From Siphonodentalium dalli (lineage: Eukaryota; Mollusca; Scaphopoda; Gadilida; Siphonodentaliidae), in the NCBI GenBank assembly GCA_032622095.1, contig CP136063.1, positions 119,432,723 to 119,496,722 on the forward strand: a DNA stretch of 64,000 bases, read 5' to 3'. Each line of letters begins with the position of its first letter. The first letter of the stretch is position 1. This document shows positions 1 to 10,489 of this stretch, one piece after another. The notes below the pieces were generated by a model, which was given only the letters and a program-made list of their open reading frames with translations, ran no database searches and had not been told where the DNA came from. A program made the translations under genes and the position numbers.

Positions 1-107
1 ATAAAAAAATCATATCGAGGTGCCATGCAGTTGGCGCAAATTTGGGAGATTGTCCTGGTTCAAGGAGGTGCAGTTTGAAAATTTCAAGAATACCCCCCCC
101 CCCCCCC
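1..107. other. Left edge, unassigned, with C17 homopolymer
   Basis: No gene is seen. A run of 17 C lies at 93-109, directly next to the outer inverted-repeat arm. A short motif near 15-36 (ATCGAGGTGC...CAGTTGG) recurs inverted at about 630-655, so this edge may belong to a small inverted repeat of its own. Confidence 0.5.
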
Positions 108-433
108 CCGAGTCAATCAAACTGACCCATGTACACATATGAGAAGAGTGTTGATCTATCAGTGATTACATAATAATATTGCTCGAGTTAATTGTTGAAA
201 TGCAACCATCAATGACGGCAGGATGCCAGATAAACATCTGACTTAACAGCAGAGCGATTTAGAATCCATACGACAACCAGGTACTTGTATTAAATCATGT
301 TATCCAGAAGCTGAAAACATGAAAGCTGCAACGCCGGTTACCTTAAATTCTTATCCGGTGAAGTATAAACACTCTATTGTTATCGCTAACCGACTAAAGC
401 CGATATGATCTTAAACACCCTATTAGCCATTAT
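108..433. repeat. Outer left arm of large inverted repeat A
   Basis: Read by eye, this segment aligns along its length to the reverse complement of 14,369-14,710. A shared core is the run GTATAAACACTCTATTG at about 363-380. The arms are diverged by many substitutions and small indels, so the structure is old. No coding potential is seen. Confidence 0.85.
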
Positions 434-1229
434 CCTTTACAACAAATATAGGAGAATAACTAGAGACATCGACATTAAGACCACGTTGACCCTCAGAATA
501 CTGCCAGTGTGCTTTTTCACACTCTTCGCAAAATAAAAAATATAATTTAAATTTAAATTCGCGAAAAATACAATAATATATCCATGTTTAGTTTTGTTGT
601 ATATTACTATTATATGATAACACCCCTTCAAAATGAAACCAACTGCACCTCGATAGATGTAACACTATGCCCAGTATTATGGGAATTACCTACCCCTGCA
701 CCACCAAAATGTACAATTTAGACAAATAAGAGAAAAACAAAAAAGTGCCATACAATTATAATGCGACACTTATCAAATGGCAAACATGCTTTAAAAGATG
801 CGGAATGTCATCCTATATAATCATAATTGGGTCTTCAAAATTCCGAAGATGGGAGTGTTTCCATATGTTGGCTCAGGGTCTATAACATTGTACTTCTAGG
901 AACATGCGTGTAATAACGGAATTTACCGTCCTATTTCGATACCGGGAAATATTTAAAAGCGAATATTATTAAGTGCAGCGAAAACCTCCGTATGGCTTTA
1001 AGCCAGGTTTAAAAATGGACATGGACATTTTTAGATATTTATTCAATTCTGTCGATGTCAACTATAAAAATTGGACACAAAAAAACACTCATAGCACACT
1101 CTGTATACAAATATTCACATCAGTATACAATAAAATATATTTAAACTCAACTATAAGGGTTCTAAAAATTGGCTAAAATGTTAATCTTAAACAATTAGAA
1201 GAAGTTATTCAAACCTATAATTGAGCACG
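434..1229. other. Unassigned AT-rich spacer in left half of structure A
   Basis: No recognisable gene, RNA or repeat. The corresponding stretch on the right side (13,111-14,368) is longer and does not visibly align, so the two halves of the palindrome have taken different insertions or deletions here. Confidence 0.4.
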
Positions 1230-1970
1230 CATGAAGTAGTGGGCCAAACGCCAAAAGTGGTCGGGTACCCCTACCTACGGTAGAACAAGATGAAACCAAT
1301 ATTTTTTAAAGGAGAAATATATATTTTTCACGGGAATGATAGTAAAATATAACGAAATCGGTGGTGGCTATTGTCAAATCGCCGATGAAAGATACCCACC
1401 AATGACTTTTTCCAGAAATTAACGATTTTGGTAATGCGAGCCCTGAGGCTATCTCGAACTTATTTGCTAACATTTTTGGTGTTAAAATTACATTATCATA
1501 CCATATCTCTATTTGATAGGAAAAAATGATGGTTAATTTGGATTTTCCTGCCATTTGGAACCGAAACATTTTTTTTCCTTCTGAAAAATCGCTATTTTTC
1601 ACAAAAATATTATTTTTCAAACATTATCATTCAAACGGATATTGCTAGAATGTCGATATATTTCATACATGTGGTGTAGTAGTTATCTTATAAGGATATG
1701 TAAAAAGAATTTAACAGATATTTCGAAAGGTTTGCGAGATACTAGATTTTAGCTACCCCTCCCCCAAACATGTTTTTGGTTGAAAAAGTTGCATATTTTT
1801 TAGAACGATTTTACAACATTTTCTAATTGATCTTAATGGGACCCAATATGAATTGTGTACTGAAAGGTTTGTCCAGAGATACCGTTTACTTGATTGCAAA
1901 TGTGTTCAACCTTCCATACCGCCAGCTACAACAACAACAACATTTTATTGATAACAGGTAACTTTGCAAG
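1230..1970. repeat. Inner left arm of large inverted repeat A
   Basis: Aligns to the reverse complement of about 12,330-13,110. Shared landmarks include GGTAGAACAAG near 1,280 (right arm about 13,045), the CCATATCTCTA region near 1,500 (right arm about 12,825) and TTTTAGCTACCCCTCCC near 1,747 (right arm about 12,580). The copies differ at many positions but keep the same order. Confidence 0.8.
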
Positions 1971-2310
1971 CATTAACATCGATTTTGTAGTACCAAAATA
2001 TTTGTTATAAAAAATACGTGATAAACTATATAATGCATATGGCTCAGTAGTTATCTGGACATAACAGGTATGAAGAATTTAACAGAAATTTTGAACGGTT
2101 TGTGGGAATTTGGTTATTTGTTACCGCTCGCCCGAACACGTTTTGGTCGAAAAAAATACATATTTATGTTAACAACAAACACTTTTTAAAATTATTCTAA
2201 TGGGACCAAATTGTGATTCATGTGATGAAAACCGGATCCGTAGACACCGCGGGAGTGGCTAAAGATGTCAACAGGCTTCCAAATACCAAATTACAACAAC
2301 ACATTTTATT
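1660..2310. repeat. Two-copy tandem repeat, about 370 bp period
   Basis: The segment starting near 1,672 (TAGTAGTTATCT, then AATTTAACAGA, a C-rich run, an ACACGTTTT-like motif, TAATGGGAcc, and ACAACAACA before ATTTTAT) is repeated in the same order from about 2,042. The repeat lies at the inner end of the left arm and leads into the satellite array. Confidence 0.7.
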
Positions 2311-2559
2311 TATAACATGCATTCAATATTTTACTAATATATAGCGACTTTGTAGAACTGAAGTATTTGTTATACACGACATATAATACAGACTAACATA
2401 TAGAGAACAAAATCATTGTTTCTGCCATAGTTATTGTTGGTGTCCATCTAAATCAACCAAAATATAGAAAAAAGGATATTTTGTTTTATATCTCATAAAC
2501 TATTCTAACCAAGGTGGCAAGTGTTAGCTCAAACACGTTCTATTTTTTAAGGTCCCCTA

Positions 2560-4361
2560 CATTATTAGAAGTATTGAGCACACCCTGCACGAACTGAAAT
2601 TATAGTTAACCGAAGTTGTGGACAAAGAATATAATAGTGTTCTATAAGGAATCACACAATGTTTATGGATTGGTTGGTTCCCGAGATAATATGACACTTT
2701 ACAAAACTCGGATGAATGGCAAATAGAAAAGGTGATTTTTTTATTTTTCGAAAACACTCTACCCGATTTAAAATTTTGAACACAATACGTACTGAATATA
2801 TATGTTCTCTACATTAACCGAGAGTGAACAGAATGTAGTTCTATCAGGGAATACATAATTTATATGGGTGGATTGTTTCCCGAAAGCCTGTGTCGCTTTA
2901 CACAGAGCGGCTGATAAATAAGAAAGACGAATATGCTATGTTGTGAGGACCCCCTATCCAATTGAAGTGTTAGAGTTACTGAACGGATTGCTGTCAATAT
3001 TGAATGTGATGTGGGTAAAGCTAGGGTAGTAGTATCAGGACATACACAATCTGTATGTATTCTTGATCACAACATACACTGAAGCTGTATTCTCTTAATA
3101 TTAACTGACAGTTTGAACGATAGGTAGTATATGGATTGTTTAGTTCCCGAAATCCCAGGGTACTTTTAAAAAGCGACTGACAACTACTAAAGCTGAATTT
3201 TCTTTGTTTTGAGGCACCCTATCCCATTCAAAGTCTTAAACACACCTCGAACTGAAAGGATTTTCTCCCCATATTAACTGAGGGTGTAGAGACTTGGTAG
3301 TTATATCAGGAAATGCACATATTTAATGGATGGGTTGGTTCCCGAATGTCTGGGACACTACAAAAAGTGGCTGGCAAACGAGAAAGGAGTATTGTCACTG
3401 TGTTGGGGGACCCATTAACTAATTTGAACTCACCATGAATTGAAGTTATATACTCTCAAAATTAGCTGAGTGCATGTATGCAAGTTAATGCTATCAGGAA
3501 ATTATCAAACGATATGAGTCGTTTGGATTCTCCGAAACCTCGGGTACTTTACAACAAGCGGCTTGCAAATACGAAATGCGAATGTTCTATTTTTTTAGGA
3601 CCACAACTATCCTACTTGAACACTATCCCACTATCTTAGACACCCCATGAACTGAAATTGTATGATCCCAATTGTAACTGAATGTGCGGATAAATGGTAG
3701 TATTATCAGGACCTACACATCTGTTATGGACACGATGGTTCCCGAAATCCTATGGCACTCTACAACAAGCGGCTGGCAAACGAAAAAGTAAAATTATCAC
3801 TGCATATCTTAGGGGACCCCAATCCCTATTTGAACTTCTTGAACACACCACTGGCTGAAGGGATATGCTATCATTATCACCAGAGATTGCGGGCGAATGG
3901 CTGTTCTACCAGGAAAGATACAATTGTTTATTTATCTGTTAGTTCCCGACAGCTAGGAACACTTTACAAAAAGTGGCTGGCAAATAAAAATGCGATGTTC
4001 ACTGTTTGAGGATCCCCTACCCAATATGAAGACTATAGAATACACCACTAACTGGTACGATATCCTCTCAGTATTAACTAAGTGTAGTTGCACAAGGAAG
4101 TACACACTTTCTATAGATGGATTGGATCCAGAAAGCATGAGCACTTTACAAAAAGTGGCTGTTTTAAGGACCCCTTACCCTATTTGAAGTCTTGAAGACA
4201 CCACACGGTGAAATGATATTATCAATATTAACTGAAGGTGTGACCAAAGGTTAGTTTTTATCAGGATATACAAACCATGGATGTGTTTGTTCACGAAAGC
4301 CTGCACCATGTGGCACTTCACAACAAGCAGTTGACAAATAATAAAGGCGATTTTTTATATA
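2560..4361. repeat. Satellite array, 170-210 bp monomers, left block
   Basis: About nine diverged monomers. Each carries an ACTTTACAAAAAGTGGCTGG-like core preceded by GGTTCCCGAAA and followed by GGACCCCCTACCC, GAACTGAAA and a TATCAGGAAAT motif. Cores lie near 2,693, 2,888, 3,158, 3,351, 3,542, 3,751, 3,955, 4,139 and 4,311, so the spacing is mostly 172-209 bp. Short open frames here (3,752-4,009 on plus, for example) are repeat artefacts with no domain. Confidence 0.85.
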
Positions 4362-4381
4362 TCCATACCGGGGGGGGGGGG

Positions 4382-4863
4382 TAGTAAAACATTTGCCCGC
4401 GTTTTTTACAACCTCATGCAATATTTTTACTAAAGACCTTTTGTGCCCTTATTTAACATTTGTAACAGTTTAAAACATATTATAAGGATTTATAACTACA
4501 AAAACACCATATTTATGTTACTGTGACCTCATATGGGCCTTAGTGGAGATGACATTAAGCTATGACATGTTGAATATGGGGCGGTGTGGTGAAAATATTC
4601 CTTCCCGACACCCTTTGGAAAGAAGCTTCGAGAAATGTAAAACTGAAATAAATAAACTTGTCTTGAATGTAACTAAAGCTTAGATCATTGTGTGCATGGA
4701 AAAGGAGCGAGCAACTGTCTAAAACATTATGTGACTATCAATGGCTAGAATATAACTGTCATCACACTGTTCATCAGTGCATCAAGCCAATCATATGATC
4801 GGTTACTCTCACAACACCTAAAATATCCAAGTCTGGCATAGAGACTGTTTGTCATTTATTATA
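4382..4863. other. Non-coding flank between G-run end and LINE 3' tail
   Basis: No gene. The part at 4,685-4,790, starting ATCATTGTGTGCATGGAAAA, recurs in the same orientation at 9,714-9,815 on the other side of the LINE. The LINE therefore sits between direct copies about 5 kb apart. Confidence 0.6.
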
Positions 4864-4884
4864 ACGAACGAACGAACGAACGAA
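4864..4884 (-). repeat. LINE 3' tail, short tandem repeat
   Basis: Five ACGA units on the plus strand, read as (TTCG)n at the 3' end of the minus-strand LINE, just downstream of AATAAAAT-like sequence. Short tandem tails in place of poly(A) are typical of several CR1/L2/Jockey-type families. A TTATAATAAATGAC sequence follows. Confidence 0.7.
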
Positions 4885-5034
4885 TATTTTATTATAGTGA
4901 CATGTGTGTATAGTGTATACAAAACATCACATACAGGTGATAACAATGTCGAGTTACAAAATAACAACACACCCGGCCAATAAGGCCTATAAGTCACTTT
5001 AAACAAAAATAATAAAGAAAATTGTTGTGCACAT

Positions 5035-5331
5035 TCATGGGATAGAAAAGGTTTTGCTAAGAAGATCTTGTCTTTTTTGATAAGCACTATAAAGAAATTT
5101 AGCTACTTGAAGAGGATACCGATTCATTAGCTGAGTAAGCAAGCCGACGTCACTAAATTGTGTCTGTCTATGTTCGATCGCGATATATGACATCAGTTTT
5201 GATCGCAAGTGTTTATATGCTCGACAGTTAAGGAGAAAATGTGTCTCGTCTTCAACTTGGCTACAATCACACAGAGAACAATATCTCTTGTCGGAATCTT
5301 CCTTATTATACCTCCCAGTCATTGAAATCAA
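5035..5331 (-). pseudogene. C-terminal zinc-knuckle segment of LINE ORF2, frameshifted
   Basis: This 98-residue frame continues ORF2 after the main reverse-transcriptase frame stops at 5,306. It has a Cys-x2-Cys-x9-His-x4-Cys pattern (Cys18, Cys21, His31, Cys36 of this frame) inside a CSLCDCSQVEDETHFLLNC-type motif. Many APE-type non-LTR elements end ORF2 with such a motif, thought to contact nucleic acid. The two frames overlap at 5,306-5,331, and a one-base shift near the tgg-gag codons there separates them. The stop is at 5,035, and about 170 bases of 3' UTR follow before the tandem tail. Confidence 0.85.
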
Positions 5332-7932
5332 TATTCAAGGGGAGAACACCACATCGAAATTGTGCCATAATCGATCTTTCAGCTTTACTGATGTTAAGAG
5401 TTACATATCTTTCTAATTCGTATGTGTGTTTAAATAATATATAGGTTCTCAATTTAGGTAATATTTTTGTATCTGCAGACCAAGTTTTCTGAAAATGTCT
5501 CTTAAGGGCTTCATGACACTCATCGAGATTACACATTCGTCTATCGTCAAATATATTATTCATGTTCAGTATCTGTGTGATTAATTTAAAGTGGGCAGCC
5601 CAACTATCTTTCTTATAGTTTAAGATGTCCCATAAAAATACTTGTTTTGTAATTCTGCCAGCGTGCATGGTCAATAAACGATTCCAGAATCTCAGCATCG
5701 AATACCACCGACGGCAGTAAGGGGGTGTCCATCCAACATCGCCGTTAAGTGCGGGTAGAGGGGTGTAACGACCAACTCCCAAGAAATAGCGTAAAGTGCG
5801 GTGTTGAACTGTGTTAATTGAGTGGAATTTACCAAATCCCCAAACTTCACTGCAATAGTCTGTTACTGGAATAACACAGGAATTATAGAGTTTTTCATAT
5901 GTTTCAATACTTATTTCTTTCAAATTATGAATTTTAGAAATTACAGCTCCGAGTGCACGCCCACCAGCTTTCGCGGGGTTCTCACAATTCGCTTTAAATG
6001 ACATATGTTCGTCAACGATCACTCCTAAGTATTTCAAACTGGGAACTATGTCAATAGTTTGGTCACACAAGCTGAACACAGATAAGCTCCGAGTACGTTG
6101 TGGTTTCCGAAAATGGATAACCTTCGTTTTACTAGAGTTTATATTTACGCGCCATTTACTGCACCATAAGGTAATCACGTCAAAAAGTAATTGTAAATCA
6201 TGCTCATTTTCTGCTATTAGTGCAATATCATCAGCATATAATAATACAGAAATATTCCTAGATCCGATGCTCACTCCAATGTCGAGGCTATTCAATTCAG
6301 AGGCAAGATCATTTATGTATAAGTTAAACAGAGTAGGAGACATATTATCACCCTGGCGAACCCCCTTAGAACAGTTAAACCATTCGGTATAATTATCGCC
6401 GAGCTTTACGCGTGCTTCAGTGTCCGAGTATGAAGATTCTATAGATCGAAATATTTTTCCACGGACCCCCGCTGATAGAAGCCTATATTTTAAGAGATCA
6501 CGATCGACCATATCAAAGGCTTTACTTAGGTCTACGAAGCCGACAAACGTGGAGCGCCTATTTTTAACCAGAGATGTGAGCACATATACATGTTCGGCGC
6601 ACGACCGTCCTCGACGGAAACCATTTTGTTCATCAACTAGAGTATCATTGTCGTCAAAATATGTAACTAAGCGGGTATTTAAAATAGAGCTGTAAATTTT
6701 ACCGATTACCGATTTCAAGCTTATACCACGATAATTTAATGGAATAGCAGGATCTGACATACTGTCTTTGAGAATAGGACATATTATAGATCTACACCAC
6801 ATTTTGGGCACTTTGCCAGAATCGAAGCATGTTTGCATCAGTTTATGAATCAGGTTCGCAGCATAATCATTTTTTAGAACTTCCATGGGGATTTCGTCAT
6901 AACCTGTCGCTTTACCTAGTTTGGCCCCTTTAATAGCATCCAGGACTTCCTCAATACCTATGTCATTATTTAAAACGTTATTAGTAGGATTTTCTAAAGA
7001 CATACCATCCGAGTCAATCTGTTCAAGAATAGAATCTTTGAAATCATCATCAAACTTATTGAGTACATCTATGTTATATAATTGTTCAAATTCCGCTCTC
7101 CATACATCGAGCACACTGTCGGGATTAGTTGTTATGGATCCATCAGGTAGATAACATTTCATTGGTGGACCTTTGGTCCGTTTAGGGCCCATTCGATCAA
7201 GTTCCCGCCAAAAATCTTTAGGGTTATTTTTCAAAGATGAGTTCAAGTTAAGTGAAAGTGTTTTCCTATACTGTCTTTCATAAAATCGTAATTTCTTATC
7301 TAGCAGGTTTCTAGCATCCCTATACAACTCACGCGTTTGACGTTTCATACGATTGTTGCCGACTACTTTTCTATACACCTTCTCTTTATTTCGCATATCT
7401 TTCCATAGCTGTGAAAGCTCCTCATTCCAAAACGGTTTGTGGGTTCGGTGAAGGGTTCGCGACTTAGAGGAGCAGTCATATACTGGTATCTTACTGGTCA
7501 TTTCCCGTTTCACTAAGCCACACAAATCGTCATATATACTATCTATATTAACTTGTTGAGATGCTTCGATTCTGTCAATCGCGGCCCTTAATTCAGACTG
7601 GAATTTATTATTCGCCATAAATGTCAGAGGAATTTCATTGAGTTTGAATCGTTTGTGTTGCTTTAAGGGAACTGCATCCGGTTGATTCATTACAAGGGAA
7701 GTCGTATATTCCGTTATATAGTCAAACATAATAATTGCGTGGTCCGGTACCTTACTCCTGAAACCAAGTAACGACTGTAACCGATATTCCTCAATTATAC
7801 TTTCACATTCAACAATACGAAAATTTATACAACAAGTCAATTGTTCATGAGGAACACACACATAATCAACAACTGACTCCCCTTTACATGACCTAAATGT
7901 GAACTGATTTGAGGCTGTATACACCGTATCGA
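5306..7932 (-). pseudogene. LINE ORF2 reverse transcriptase (frameshifted at both ends)
   Basis: RNA-directed DNA polymerase that would copy the element RNA at the nicked target. In the 884-residue open frame, the C-terminal end of the APE endonuclease comes first (VPDH at residues 71-74, supplying the conserved Asp-His). A linker rich in Lys and Arg follows. The reverse transcriptase runs from about residue 340 to 660, with GYDEIP at 353-358, FVDLSKAF at 475-482, GVRQGDNMSPTLF at 533-545, the catalytic YADD at 575-578 and LKYLGV at 642-647. After it comes a long thumb-like region with LRYFLGVGRYTPLPALNGDVGW (split here: LRYFLGVG / RYTPLPALNGDVGW). All catalytic aspartates are present. The frame is joined to the endonuclease by a frameshift near 7,932 and to its zinc knuckle by another near 5,320. 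The nominal start codon lies inside the endonuclease and is not a real start. Confidence 0.93.
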
Positions 7933-8561
7933 CCGTTAAGCATAACTGTGAGACTGTCATTCAAAAATTCAAGGAAGGTTTGGCCATGTTGATTTGTTGT
8001 ATTGTCAATATGAAGGCGTGATCTAACATTGTCAACCACATGATTACAATCCACTCCCGCCCCAGCACGTGCGTTAAAGTCACCGCAAACAAAGACGCTA
8101 TCCGCATCGACAAGTGAGTACATTTGCGTTAATAGATGAGAAAAGAAACTAGAAGCGTCTCTTCCCCATACGGACGATTCAGGTGGAAGATAACAGCTAT
8201 AAATTACAAATGCATGGTCAGTAATGCGATGATTAAGTCGTATACCAATCACACCCTCAAACGACGAGTCGATTACCGTTAAGCTGTAATCAGACAGCAC
8301 GTGATGCTTAACAAGGATACCCACGCCCCCGGAACCTTTTGGTGCATTCTTATGCATGTGCGATCTGTTCTTACCGAACCATGAATATCCATGGTCCTCG
8401 ATATTAATACTTCCAGTTGGTTTCAAGTGGGTTTCATTCAAACAAAGTATGTCACAATTTGAATTCAAAACAATTTGAGTTCTTAAAGCATGATTTTTGG
8501 CTGTCCATCCACAAACATTTAAATGTCCAACAGTGAGATGATCTGTTGACCGGGTATTGTC
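7932..8561 (-). pseudogene. LINE ORF2 N-terminal APE-type endonuclease
   Basis: Nicks target DNA to prime reverse transcription. Translation of the minus strand shows this frame is open from the base right after the ORF1 stop codon (8,561), so the domain begins upstream of the first in-frame methionine. The catalytic Asn lies in HLNVCGWTAKN just after the start. The metal-binding Glu is in LCLNETHL, GYSWFGKNR and GSGGVGILV follow, and GDFNAR is the Asp-Asn motif. The C-terminal Asp-His is in the next frame. No ATG precedes the Asn and Glu motifs. The frame ends at 7,893, beyond the frameshift near 7,932. It lies in the same reading frame as ORF1, separated only by TAG. Confidence 0.88.
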
Positions 8562-9431
8562 CTATTGGTCAGGTCCACGCTGGTTGTCACGTTTGATGAT
8601 TCTGCCATTAGCGGTTATCCGATAATTGTTCCCACCAGGAAGTTCCTTCAAGATTGTGCGTGCATTCAGCTCCAGAATCCTTTCAGTATGCGTCTTACTG
8701 GATCTTATGTACACATTTTTGAAATCTTCTGAATCTTTCAAAACATTTTTGTTCTTCAATACTAATTTCTTCTGGTCGATTGAACCAAAGCTAGCTTTTA
8801 CAACCCCAGGCTTTCCTGACTGCCTGCTCACCAGTCGTTCAGCTGCTGTTAATGTGACTTTTCCATCACAAGCACTGCCCAAGGCATCTACAAGCTGTTT
8901 AAGTTTCTGCAAAATGTCAACATCACTTGTTGCGTTATCATCGTATGGGAGATTGGAGATTATAACTGTCAGATCCGTTAAATTCAAAGGATTATCCACT
9001 CCACCTGTCACACCGACTGCCGCAGAACCGTTAGCTGATTGCTGATTAGCCTTGACCTCAAGAGTCGTTAGGCGATCCGTGATTGTGTTCATGCTCGCTG
9101 ATAACTTCTCGCTTTCTGCCTGTTGTTTACCAATAGCGAGATCAAAGTCCTGGGTCATAGCTTTCAATTTGTTATCAAAGTTCTCAAGTAGGTCCTTACG
9201 CAAATTATCAATTTTACTTTCGAACATTTTCCGGATAGAATTTTGGCCTTTTTGAAGTTCAGCAATTGATTTACAAACTTCTTGTAATTGACACACCACC
9301 GATATTTCTGCATTGTCCGCCATTTTTTGTGTCACTTTCTGTTTACTTTCTGGCTTCGGTGTCTCTCCATCCGAACTCCGGGGTCGCCTCCCTCTTTCAA
9401 TATAATTAACCTTTGTGCCGTTTCGGTGCAT
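8562..9431 (-). CDS. LINE ORF1 protein, coiled-coil RNA-binding type
   Basis: Intact 289-residue frame with an ATG start. It most likely encodes the RNA-binding partner that coats element RNA. A basic N-terminus (residues 1-40) is followed by a long helical, heptad-like region (about 40-135, with QLQEVCKSIAELQ, LRKDLLENFDNKL and TLEVKAN) and a short Gly/Ala/Ser linker. Next is an RRM-like part starting LTVIISNLPYDD (about 152-165), with KASFGSIDQKKLVLKN as its later strand. A compact C-terminal part contains RSSKTHTERILELNARTIL. This coiled coil-RRM-CTD order matches L1-type ORF1 proteins (the Transposase_22-like family) and related ORF1s of other clades. It ends in TAG at 8,564-8,562, directly abutting ORF2 in frame. 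There is no sign of inactivation apart from that stop, whose role is discussed under findings. Confidence 0.85.
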   Translation of the reverse strand: MHRNGTKVNYIERGRRPRSSDGETPKPESKQKVTQKMADNAEISVVCQLQEVCKSIAELQKGQNSIRKMFESKIDNLRKDLLENFDNKLKAMTQDFDLAIGKQQAESEKLSASMNTITDRLTTLEVKANQQSANGSAAVGVTGGVDNPLNLTDLTVIISNLPYDDNATSDVDILQKLKQLVDALGSACDGKVTLTAAERLVSRQSGKPGVVKASFGSIDQKKLVLKNKNVLKDSEDFKNVYIRSSKTHTERILELNARTILKELPGGNNYRITANGRIIKRDNQRGPDQ

Positions 9432-9554
9432 ATTGGAGGTTATAGAACTCCCGGAATCACATTATTTAGAACAGGATTAAATAGCTAAATATTCCTTTTT
9501 CCGGAGAGAAAAGACAAAACAATTCCGCCATGTCGGACATGCGCACAACAGAGG

Positions 9555-9685
9555 TTGCTCCGGTAGACTAACAAAAGTGTTAAAGCATAATGCCAGATAC
9601 TGGGCTGGTTGACAGACCAATCGGGAAATGGTTAGAAATTATGGAATTGTGTGTATCCTGTACAATGACCTAGGTTTGCATATAT
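9555..9685. repeat. Direct repeat copy 1 beside LINE 5' end
   Basis: The stretch with GTTGCTCC, GTAGACTAAC, TACTGGGCTGGTT and ACAATGACCTA recurs in the same order and orientation at about 10,178-10,300. It is diverged and non-coding. Confidence 0.7.
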
Positions 9686-9713
9686 AAGTAACCTTGTCCT
9701 ACTGTAAGTAATG

Positions 9714-9808
9714 CATATATCATTGTGTGCATGGAAAAAGAGCGAATAACTGTCTCAAACATTAATGTGACTATCAATGGGTAGAAAATATCTGTCATCA
9801 GCTTGTCA
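9714..9808. repeat. Direct repeat of LINE 3' flank
   Basis: Second copy of the 4,685-4,790 sequence (ATCATTGTGTGCATGGAAAA, then TGTGACTATCAATGG). The solo Helitron starts at its end. Confidence 0.7.
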
Positions 9809-10155
9809 TCTATATATATAAACAAGTAGGATCTGTCCAGATTTTTCTCTCAGACCTCTGGACCGATTTCAACCAAATTTGGTGTGGTGACTCGGGGTAT
9901 CCTGGCGGATGTTATAATGGTATTAGTTTTTTAAAATAATTGGTTTTGTTAAATAGAGCAAGGAATTCAATCTTTAAAAAAAATATATTAAAACAATTTA
10001 TATAAATCAAAATGTTTCATGACCAAATGTGCTTGAAGCGCACAAAGGGGCCACCGCTAAATGAAGGCTCTGCCTAAGATCAAAATGAGTGCCAAGTCCC
10101 ACAGGTATCTCCGATGCTGAATATATGTTCCCAAAAGGGAGCCTGTTTCAGCTAG
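9809..10155 (+). mobile_element. Solo non-autonomous Helitron, 347 bp
   Basis: Begins TCTATATATATAAACAAG after an A and ends CAGCTAG before a T, the A/T target rule of Helitrons. Ten bases upstream of the end region is a hairpin, GTTCCC-AAAA-GGGAGC-like. No terminal inverted repeats and no target duplication. It holds GGACCGATTTCAACCAAATT, a core also seen in degenerate form in the large array downstream, but its ends belong to a different subfamily. No ORF. Confidence 0.8.
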
Positions 10156-10177
10156 TTTAGTATAATAGAAGTAAGTT

Positions 10178-10300
10178 GCTCCAGTAGACTAACATAAGTG
10201 GTATGTAATATGTTAGTTACTGGGCTGGTTAACAGACTAATAAGTAAATAGTCAGAAATTATTAAATATTTTGCATTCTGCACAATGACCTAAGTTTACA
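10178..10300. repeat. Direct repeat copy 2 beside solo Helitron
   Basis: Matches 9,555-9,685 in order: GTTGCTCCAGTAGACTAAC, TACTGGGCTGGTTAACAGAC, ACAATGACCTAAG. The Helitron lies between the two copies. Confidence 0.65.
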
Positions 10301-10489
10301 GATGATTAACAGGTTAAACTGTTATTTGAACTAATTGAGATCATTCCCAGTCATATGAGTGATATTGGGAGTAGAATTGTTTTGTTTTGCAGGTTTGGGG
10401 GTGGTGGGTTCCCGAAAATGCCAGATGCAAAAAAACGGCATAACTTCCTGCAAATTTTTTACTACCCCCCCCCCCCCCACTGTCCATAT

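Larger units (their letters stand above)
4864..9530 (-). mobile_element. Nearly full-length LINE (non-LTR retrotransposon)
   Basis: Read on the minus strand, the order is a short 5' leader from about 9,530, ORF1 (9,431-8,562), an endonuclease and reverse transcriptase ORF2 (8,561-5,035), a 3' UTR and a short tandem tail of (TTCG)n. Only two frameshifts and one in-frame TAG interrupt the two-ORF plan, so the copy is relatively young. Neither end could be fixed by a clear target-site duplication; the 5' limit is an estimate. The order and protein features fit the CR1/L2/Jockey-like branch with an APE endonuclease. Clade assignment needs a phylogeny. Confidence 0.88.
4370..10478. mobile_element. 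Putative 6.1 kb insertion with inverted G-run ends
   Basis: The left end reads G12 then TAGTAAAACATTTGC. The right end, reverse-complemented, reads G14 then TAGTAAAAAATTTGC. The segment interrupts the satellite array, which continues on both sides. TCCATA occurs just outside each end (4,362-4,367 and 10,483-10,488) and could be a target duplication, though 2-4 bases separate it from the G-run. No transposase is seen inside; the content is a LINE, a Helitron and duplicated flanks. It could instead be two independent repeats that happen to face each other. Confidence 0.45.

Noticed and set aside
3752-4187. Overlapping plus and minus frames in the satellite
   Set aside because: Satellite monomers with no family pattern, and both strands open at the same place.
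6048-7154. Plus-strand frames at 6,048-6,392, 6,420-6,695 and 6,921-7,154
   Set aside because: They are antisense shadows of the LINE reverse transcriptase.
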